10,029 nt of DNA from Dehalococcoidia bacterium (GTDB lineage: Bacteria > Chloroflexota > Dehalococcoidia > UBA3495), in contig PANP01000088.1 in assembly GCA_002708395.1 (NCBI GenBank), positions 87 to 10,115 on the forward strand, written 5' to 3'. The position numbers and the translations under genes were made by a program. This document shows positions 5,909-10,029 of the stretch, in pieces (the first letter of the stretch is position 1; every line of letters starts with the position of its first letter). The notes beneath the pieces are model-generated. The model made no database searches. It had not been told where the DNA came from and saw nothing but the letters and a program-made list of their open reading frames with translations.

Positions 5909-6616
5909 TTATCCTGTGACGGTTCCTCTAGACCCATCCGGCTGGGTAGCTCCAGCGTTAGGCTCTTCTTGTTGGCTGGAGGGGGGCAAGGCGTAGACAC
6001 CCCGGTATTTCTCCGGTAGCAGCGTCGCTATTCTGGACATCATCATATCAGCCATGCTCTGCAAGACTTCGTGGCTGGGCCGGCCTTCGATCGACGGCAG
6101 CGTGAACGGTTGACCGATGTTCACTCCTATCCGGGCGAAAGGAAACATCATGCGCCGGCTAGAGAACTTTTCCGTTCCAACTATTCCTACTGGCAGGATA
6201 GTGGCTTGCGATTTTATGGCGATGTAAGCGGCTCCCGGCAAGCCTTTTTGCATGGAGTGATTCGGGCTGCGGCTACCCTCCGGAAACAGAACAACCGTGT
6301 GGTCTTGAGCCAACAGCCGCAAGGCCAGTTTGATTATATCGACGGACCGTCCCGAGCGATCGAAAGGGTGTACCCCAAATTCCCGAAGAAGGAACCTGCT
6401 GAAGGGGTTGCCGAACAACTCTTGCTTGGCGATGAAGTTTAGCCGCCTGCTCATGGTCGATACCAAGACGGGCGGGTCATTATTTGATAGGTGGTTCGCA
6501 ATCAGAATCACGGGCCCGAACGGCGGCACGCTTTCCCGGCCGGTCACGTCAAGCCTTCCGAGCACTCCGAAGCAGAACCTACCCAGTGTCTTCCCGGTGG
6601 GGTACATCAAGCGCAT
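5909..6616 (-). CDS. plsC: 1-acyl-sn-glycerol-3-phosphate acyltransferase (PlsC/LPLAT family)
   Basis: The 235-residue product belongs to the lysophospholipid acyltransferases, which add the second acyl chain to lysophosphatidic acid at the inner membrane to form phosphatidic acid. Motif I is NHLSNND (41-47, the H-x4-D catalytic pair), the motif II region is GVHPFDRSGRS (81-91), motif III is FPEGSRS (111-117), and LPVGIVGTEK follows as the motif IV strand. The start at 6616 has AAGGGGG six bases upstream and lies ten bases inside the end of cmk, so the two are translationally coupled. An ATG at 6607, overlapping the cmk stop as TGATG, is an alternative. The last 30 residues (Pro/Gln/Gly-rich, after KYRGVYALPP) are a likely disordered tail. 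A phosphate acyltransferase of this size fits the family's usual 200-260 residues. Confidence 0.9.
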   Translation of the reverse strand: MRLMYPTGKTLGRFCFGVLGRLDVTGRESVPPFGPVILIANHLSNNDPPVLVSTMSRRLNFIAKQELFGNPFSRFLLREFGVHPFDRSGRSVDIIKLALRLLAQDHTVVLFPEGSRSPNHSMQKGLPGAAYIAIKSQATILPVGIVGTEKFSSRRMMFPFARIGVNIGQPFTLPSIEGRPSHEVLQSMADMMMSRIATLLPEKYRGVYALPPSSQQEEPNAGATQPDGSRGTVTG

Positions 6617-7299
6617 GCTATTCCCCCTTGGGCCTCTGCGTTTACCCGCTGGACAATCAGGTCCACCACCTCGTCCCCGGTAAGTCCATCGGTGTCTAAG
6701 ACCCAAGCATCCTCGGCGGGTTTTAGCGGAGAGTCGTCGCGCTGGGTGTCCACGTCGTCGCGGGCCCTTGTTTCGTTCAGGACCGACTGGTAATCGGTTT
6801 CCCTCCCCTGAGCTTGGAACTCCTTCCATCGGCGCCTGGAGCGCTCTTCCGAAGAGGCTGTGATATAAATCTTAAGGTCCGCGTTTGGCAATACAACGGT
6901 GCCTATGTCCCGTCCCACTACTATGATCCTGCCCTCTGACGCCATGCGGCGCTGCTGTGCCACCAGAGCGCTTCTGACGGATGAGACCCGGGAGACAAGT
7001 GAAACGTGGCGGTCTACTTCGGCCTCTCTAAGCTCCGGCCCGACACTGATTCCATCCACCAGTACCCGGTCACTGTTCGAACTGTCCAGCATTATCGGGG
7101 TTTCGTCGGCCAAAGTACCAAGAGCCACCTCATCCTCTATGGGAGTTGCGTTCTTCAGGGCTAGCCAGGTAATAGCCCGGTACATGACACCGGTGTCTAG
7201 ATAGCGGAGATTCAGCCGTTTGGCTAGTTCCCGGCCTACCATCGTTTTACCCGCAGCGACCGGGCCGTCGATGGCAATCACTTCAACGTCTCTCAACAA
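6607..7299 (-). CDS. cmk: (d)CMP kinase (cytidylate kinase)
   Basis: This 230-residue P-loop kinase phosphorylates CMP and dCMP with ATP in pyrimidine nucleotide salvage and supply. The Walker A motif is GPVAAGKT (12-19), the nucleotide-binding LDTGVMYRA is at 34-42, the hallmark VVGRDIGTVVLP lies around 127-138, and the LID-region arginines are in ERSRRRWKEF and NETRARDD. Length matches bacterial CMP kinases. The start is TTG at 7299, with AGAGGT five bases upstream; a second TTG follows immediately and could also serve. The message is led by an extended -10 promoter about 31 bases upstream. plsC overlaps the 3' end by ten bases; cmk-plsC is a common pairing, as in Dehalococcoides from memory. 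No anomaly in the catalytic residues. Confidence 0.95.
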   Translation of the reverse strand: MLRDVEVIAIDGPVAAGKTMVGRELAKRLNLRYLDTGVMYRAITWLALKNATPIEDEVALGTLADETPIMLDSSNSDRVLVDGISVGPELREAEVDRHVSLVSRVSSVRSALVAQQRRMASEGRIIVVGRDIGTVVLPNADLKIYITASSEERSRRRWKEFQAQGRETDYQSVLNETRARDDVDTQRDDSPLKPAEDAWVLDTDGLTGDEVVDLIVQRVNAEAQGGIACA

Positions 7300-7329
7300 G
7301 GCTTACCTCTCAATCAATCTGCACCTGGA

Positions 7330-7338
7330 ATTATAGCA
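7330..7338 (-). promoter_or_regulatory. Extended -10 promoter of cmk-plsC
   Basis: On the minus strand 7338-7330 reads TGCTATAAT, a full TGn-TATAAT extended -10 element, which can work without a good -35; none is visible. Transcription would begin near 7323 and leave a leader of about 24 bases containing AGAGGT before the TTG start. An 8-base palindrome CCGATCGG (7345-7352) lies in the spacer region. Confidence 0.5.
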
Positions 7339-7438
7339 TTGCCCCCGATCGGAGGTCGGAGTTTGTGTGGCGGGCCAAGACAAATAAATTGCCAGTACCG
7401 CGACTGGAGAACGGCGGGTATTAAGATATTCGGTACGG

Positions 7439-7444
7439 TATAAT
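7439..7444 (+). promoter_or_regulatory. Possible -10 element for the PAP2 gene, giving a nearly leaderless message
   Basis: TATAAT at 7439-7444 lies ten bases before the ATG at 7454. The usual start site 6-8 bases downstream would be near 7451, so the message would be leaderless or nearly so and would omit the GAGG at 7445-7448 that otherwise looks like a ribosome site. No clear -35 is present. A 6-base inverted repeat GTACCG/CGGTAC (7395-7400 and 7431-7436) flanks the upstream region. Confidence 0.35.
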
Positions 7445-7453
7445 GAGGCCAAC

Positions 7454-8113
7454 ATGAGCGGGAAGGTTTCCTGGAAGATTTATGGTGTGGCGGGTGTGTT
7501 CCTGCTCACGCTGGGAATGTTTGTCCTCGCTGGGGTCTTTGCCTCGTTTCCCGGTGACGAGACTGCCTTGGTGCAGGTACAAGGTTTGCAGACGGGGTGG
7601 CTGGATACTGCGGCCCTAGCCTTGGACACCATCGGTGGTGAGCCGATAGCGCTCGTTCTTGTTGTGGTTGCCGCCGTTGGTCTAATGATTCTTCGCCGAC
7701 CCGCCGATGCACTGATTGTGATTCTCAGCCTGATTCCCTTGTTGATTGGTCACGAACTGAAGGACATAGTGGACCGGCCAAGGCCAGATTATCACCTGCT
7801 TGGTTTGGAACCACAGAGTTTCAGTTTCCCCAGCGGGCACTCGGTTTACGGAGCAATCTTCGGGGGCCTGTTGATATACCTGGCTAAGGGGCTGGTCCAT
7901 TCCCGCCTGGCGCGGCGCTGGTTGCAAGGGTGCCTGGTGGCGTTAATCTTGGCGATGGGGGCTTCCCGGGTTTACCTGGGGGTCCACTGGCCCAGCGACG
8001 TGATAGGCGGTTTCCTATTTGGTGGATTGGCGCTGGCGGGGTTGATAGCACTACGATTTTTATTAGAAAATCCGAAAGCAGCCGCTCTCAGACGTAGAAT
8101 ATCACCGTGGTAA
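7454..8113 (+). CDS. PAP2-family membrane phosphatase
   Basis: This 219-residue polytopic membrane protein carries all three parts of the PAP2/acid-phosphatase signature: KDIVDRPRP (K103, R110, P111), FPSGH (125-129, His129 the general acid/base) and SRVYLGVHWPSD (Ser171-Arg172, nucleophilic His178, Asp182). Hydrophobic segments lie near 10-30, 64-80, 86-99, 131-145, 158-170 and 183-203, giving the usual six-helix layout. The family removes phosphate from lipid phosphates such as undecaprenyl pyrophosphate or phosphatidic acid at the outer face of the membrane; the exact lipid is not readable. The ATG has GAGG (7445-7448) five bases upstream. The gene is divergent from cmk-plsC and is followed 46 bases later by the CvpA-family gene. 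Confidence 0.9.
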   Translation: MSGKVSWKIYGVAGVFLLTLGMFVLAGVFASFPGDETALVQVQGLQTGWLDTAALALDTIGGEPIALVLVVVAAVGLMILRRPADALIVILSLIPLLIGHELKDIVDRPRPDYHLLGLEPQSFSFPSGHSVYGAIFGGLLIYLAKGLVHSRLARRWLQGCLVALILAMGASRVYLGVHWPSDVIGGFLFGGLALAGLIALRFLLENPKAAALRRRISPW

Positions 8114-8159
8114 ACTTTCAAAAATCTTGATATAGACTCACCGCAAGGGAAGAATGCAG

Positions 8160-8672
8160 ATGAACTGGATCGACATCGTTATTCTGGTCGTTTGGGCGGG
8201 GACTGCATCGTGGGGAGCCTCCATGGGGTTACTCCAGATGGGGATTCACTTGGTTGTAGTCGCTGTTGGTTTGGCGATAGCCAGCCGGATCGCCCCGACG
8301 GTGGGTGACCTCCTAAGCGTGGTGACTGACAACGAGAATGCCCAAGCCGCCGCTGGTTTCATCGGCGTATTCTTGATTCTGTTCATCATCGGCGGCATAG
8401 CGAGCTTTTGGATCCGAATGGTCTTCGGAATCATCCCCTTCTTCGGGTCATTCAACAAACTGGGTGGCCTGATAGTGGGTGTTGTCGTCGGCTTCGTGCT
8501 GCTGTCGGGCATACTCACCGGTATCCAGAAGTTCCCCATCGGTGACGCACAACAGACTATCGATGATTCTAAGCTGGGGGCGTTCCTAGCGGACAACTTC
8601 GACGTAATCACTCGGGGCGTTGGGTTGATTCCCGGCGATTGGGACGACGAGTTGAACAAGATAGCCAATTAG
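8160..8672 (+). CDS. CvpA-family integral membrane protein
   Basis: The 170-residue product starts MNWIDIVILVVWAGTASWGA and has four hydrophobic segments (about 3-18, 25-43, 66-88 and 101-123), with the CvpA-type turn FNKLGGLIVGVVVGFVLL before the last helix. CvpA is named for its role in colicin V production in E. coli; the molecular function of the family is not settled, with links to envelope homeostasis. The ATG at 8160 is preferred because AAGGGA (8145-8150) is nine bases upstream and because family members often begin MNWxDI; an in-frame ATG at 8154 is only three bases from that site and would add two residues. It lies 46 bases after the PAP2 gene with no terminator between, so a shared message is likely. 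A polar C-terminal tail of about 45 residues follows the last helix. Confidence 0.85.
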   Translation: MNWIDIVILVVWAGTASWGASMGLLQMGIHLVVVAVGLAIASRIAPTVGDLLSVVTDNENAQAAAGFIGVFLILFIIGGIASFWIRMVFGIIPFFGSFNKLGGLIVGVVVGFVLLSGILTGIQKFPIGDAQQTIDDSKLGAFLADNFDVITRGVGLIPGDWDDELNKIAN

Positions 8673-8747
8673 ATCGGTAGAACCATGGCGTGAAAGGAGC
8701 GGTGGCTCGAATACAGTTACGGCCGTTCACACCTGGCCAAGTCCGTG

Positions 8748-8781
8748 TGCTACTATATTCGAAATCGAGACGGTCGAATAT
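8748..8781 (+). promoter_or_regulatory. Inverted repeat ATATTCGA-N11-TCGAATAT overlapping a possible promoter of the HNH gene
   Basis: ATATTCGA at 8755-8762 and TCGAATAT at 8774-8781 form a perfect 8-base inverted repeat with an 11-base spacer. A further TCGAATA occurs at 8707-8713, and TCGA repeats at 8765-8768 and 8781-8784. The left arm coincides with a -10-like TATATT (8754-8759), preceded by a TG at 8748-8749, so a bound protein would block transcription of the HNH gene at 8853. As RNA it could instead form an 8-base-pair hairpin in the leader. The rest of the 180-base gap holds no recognisable gene. Confidence 0.45.
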
Positions 8782-8852
8782 CGACCAAGATCGTGGAAAC
8801 AAAGGCGGATTTTCTGATTTAAGCTAACAGGAACAGTGGGGCAAGGCTAGCT

Positions 8853-9461
8853 GTGCCAGTGGTCGAAAAGCGCCAAAAGGGCCGGTTCGTGGAAGGGCCA
8901 TCAAGCAAGGATGTGGATGGCCCGGATGTCCCCTTGTCCGGGGCTCAACTGATTCACGCCCCGGTGTTAGTCCTCAACCTCAACTACGTGCCTCTGAACA
9001 TCTGCAACGTCCGCCGGGCCGTGATTCTGGTGGGTAAGGGTAAAGCAGAGCTTCTGGAGAACCACCGTGGTCAACTGCGGACCGTTTCCAGCCTGGTGGA
9101 CGTACCGTCGATAATCCGCTTGGTCTATCTGGTGAAGAAGCCGTTCCTGCCACGCAAACTTTCCAAGAAAGAGGTTTTTTTACGGGATAAGTTTACTTGC
9201 CAGTACTGCGGCAAAAAGGTCCCGGATCTGACCCTAGACCACGTGGTGCCGCGCCGCCAACATGGCAGTCACACCTGGGAAAACGTCGTGGCTGCGTGCA
9301 ATCGATGTAATCTGCGCAAAGCGGGGCGAACACCAGCTGAAGCCAACATGCTGTTGAAGACCGTGCCCCGGGCCCCGGACCCGAATCCATATCTCATCCT
9401 ACAGAATCGTACTCTGTTGGATGAGTGGTTGCCCTACGTACCCTGGTCGGTTCGCGAGTAG
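8853..9461 (+). CDS. HNH endonuclease-family protein
   Basis: The 202-residue protein opens with a basic, poorly ordered stretch (1-30), then the family's N-terminal domain APVLVLNLNYVPLNICNVRR (36-55) and AVILVGKGKAEL. The HNH zinc-finger module follows: CQYC (116-119), LDHVVPRRQHG (128-138) with candidate metal-binding Asp129-His130, WENVVAACNRCN (142-153) with Asn144 and the second Cys pair 149/152, then LRKAGRTPAEA. Proteins of this exact architecture are widespread and usually stand alone in housekeeping surroundings; their target is not established, and no methylase or integrase accompanies this one. The start is GTG at 8853 with AAGG (8843-8846) six bases upstream. A T7 run at 9175-9181 lies inside the gene, but the frame stays open across it. 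Confidence 0.9.
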   Translation: MPVVEKRQKGRFVEGPSSKDVDGPDVPLSGAQLIHAPVLVLNLNYVPLNICNVRRAVILVGKGKAELLENHRGQLRTVSSLVDVPSIIRLVYLVKKPFLPRKLSKKEVFLRDKFTCQYCGKKVPDLTLDHVVPRRQHGSHTWENVVAACNRCNLRKAGRTPAEANMLLKTVPRAPDPNPYLILQNRTLLDEWLPYVPWSVRE

Positions 9462-9478
9462 TTCCCTGGGCGAACACC

Positions 9479-9532
9479 CCGGTCCGGCTCCGAGGCCGCT
9501 GCTGGCACTAGTTCTTGGACGGACCGGACCGG
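9479..9532. repeat. 9-base inverted repeat CCGGTCCGG/CCGGACCGG between convergent genes
   Basis: CCGGTCCGG (9479-9487) and CCGGACCGG (9524-9532) are exact reverse complements around a 36-base loop. The right arm lies in the last codons of the PSP1 gene. A smaller hairpin CGGC-N6-GCCG (9485-9498) is nested at the left. There is no T-run on either side, so a standard intrinsic terminator is not supported; it may still act on messages from both sides of this convergent junction. Confidence 0.35.
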
Positions 9533-10029
9533 CTTAACTCGGCTAGTGGCCACTCCAACACTTGGTCATCGTCATACCGGACCGACACGGTTTCTTTCAA
9601 CCGGTGACCGACTATAACTGTGGCCACACCGTTGGGGGTTCCAACCTCTTCGCCGATACGAGGCAACTCACGGTTGACTTGGCGGTATTGCTCGTATTCG
9701 AATCGCAAGCAGCACCGTAGCCGTCCACAGGCCCCGGCCAAACCGTCTGCGCTGATGGGCGTGGGCTTGCTCCTTGGCCATCCGGATCCCGATGGCGTCG
9801 AACTTGGTCATCCACGCGGAGCAACAAAGAACCCGGCCGCACCGTCCGATTCCCCCAGCCAGCTTCGCTACGTCCCGGTCGCCGATCTGTCTGAGTTCTA
9901 CGCGGCATCGCAGGGCGGTTCCCAACTCGCGCAGTAATGGCCGGAAATCGACCCTCCCCTCGGCACCAAAGGTTACGATTATCCGGCTGCGGTCGAACGT
10001 ATAGTGGGGTTGCCACAATCTTCATGGTC
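9508..10029 (-). pseudogene. ricT: RicT/YaaT-like PSP1-domain protein, C-terminal two thirds, two apparent frameshifts, cut by the right edge
   Basis: Read leftward from the edge, three frames join into one PSP1 protein. MKIVAT (10025-10008) is followed, one base on, by HYTFDRSRIIVTFGAEGRVD, then CRVELRQIGDRDVAKLAGGI, CGRVLCCSAWMTKFDA and RMAKEQAHA. After another one-base step come ISADGLAGACGRLRCCLRFE and YEQY, then a C-terminal beta domain ending SRSGPSKN. The order matches B. subtilis YaaT (recalled), and removing one base from GGGG (10006-10009) and one from the G-run near 9757-9759 restores family spacing. The two Cx4CC groups are the candidate iron-sulfur ligands of RicT. In B. subtilis RicT joins RicA and RicF to direct RNase Y. 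The N-terminal domain lies off the window, and the ATG at 10025 corresponds to an internal Met of the family, not the start. Real decay and consensus error are both possible. Confidence 0.8.

Noticed and set aside
6617..6829. Open frame extending plsC by about 71 residues upstream
   Set aside because: It lies wholly inside cmk in another frame, is Arg/Gly-rich like an out-of-frame shadow, and a strong AAGGGGG site marks the start at 6616.
8114..8159. TATAGACT/TTGATA-like boxes as a separate promoter for the CvpA gene
   Set aside because: The hexamers overlap and no properly spaced pair exists; read-through from the PAP2 gene is simpler.
9175..9181. T7 run in the HNH gene as a slippage site or terminator
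   Set aside because: The normal frame is open through the run (K-E-V-F-L-R-D) and there is no hairpin before it.
9620..9937. 105-residue plus-strand open frame opposite the RicT gene
   Set aside because: The minus strand here encodes clear PSP1 motifs including both Cx4CC groups; the plus-strand product resembles no known protein.
9612..10025. 137-residue minus-strand open frame as a separate protein
   Set aside because: Only its first residues (MKIVAT) belong to the PSP1 protein; the rest is the out-of-frame reading of the RicT gene.
1..10029. Defence system, mobile element or CRISPR array
   Set aside because: The lone HNH protein has no partner methylase, ATPase or integrase; no transposase, tRNA-flanked boundary or regular repeat array was found.

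Overview
The window reads as a fragment of an ordinary bacterial chromosome, moderately GC-rich and densely coded. Gene content points to Chloroflexota, most likely a Dehalococcoidia/SAR202-type lineage: two different luciferase-like flavin/F420 oxidoreductases, MFE-2-like short-chain dehydrogenases with MaoC-type hydratases, an adjacent cmk-plsC pair, and a RicT-like PSP1 protein. The taxon is inferred from recalled gene repertoires, not from a marker-gene comparison. No RNA gene, CRISPR array, transposase or phage gene was seen.

Layout. (1) Positions 1-1291, minus strand: an F420-type LLM oxidoreductase followed by a carboxymuconolactone-decarboxylase-family gene that is frameshifted and runs off the left edge. 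(2) Positions 1292-1493: a divergent control region holding the best sigma-70-type promoter in the window (TTGACA, 17 bp, TAGACT), with a helically phased direct repeat just upstream. (3) Positions 1494-5607, plus strand: a five-gene cluster of FAS1-like hot-dog subunit, MaoC hot-dog subunit, two tandem paralogous SDRs and a luciferase-like monooxygenase. (4) Positions 5604-7299, minus strand: cmk, then plsC overlapping it, then a 72-residue protein of unknown function whose stop overlaps the stop of the monooxygenase. (5) Positions 7454-9461, plus strand: a PAP2-family membrane phosphatase, a CvpA-family membrane protein and a stand-alone HNH protein behind its own inverted-repeat control region. 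(6) Positions 9508-10029, minus strand: the C-terminal part of a RicT/PSP1 protein with two apparent single-base insertions, running off the right edge.

How they fit together. The plus-strand cluster in (3) looks like the two enzymatic halves of peroxisomal MFE-2 as separate proteins: a two-subunit (R)-type enoyl-CoA hydratase in which only the second subunit keeps the Asp/His pair, plus (R)-3-hydroxyacyl-CoA-dehydrogenase-like SDRs. With a flavin monooxygenase this suggests oxidation of an unusual acyl-CoA or cyclic/branched substrate; the substrate cannot be read from sequence. Regions 4-6 are mostly housekeeping: CMP kinase, phospholipid acyltransferase, lipid phosphatase and an RNA-processing cofactor.

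All three apparent frameshifts are one-base insertions lying within about 280 bases of a window edge, while the ten genes in between are intact. This suggests consensus errors at contig ends as readily as real pseudogenes.
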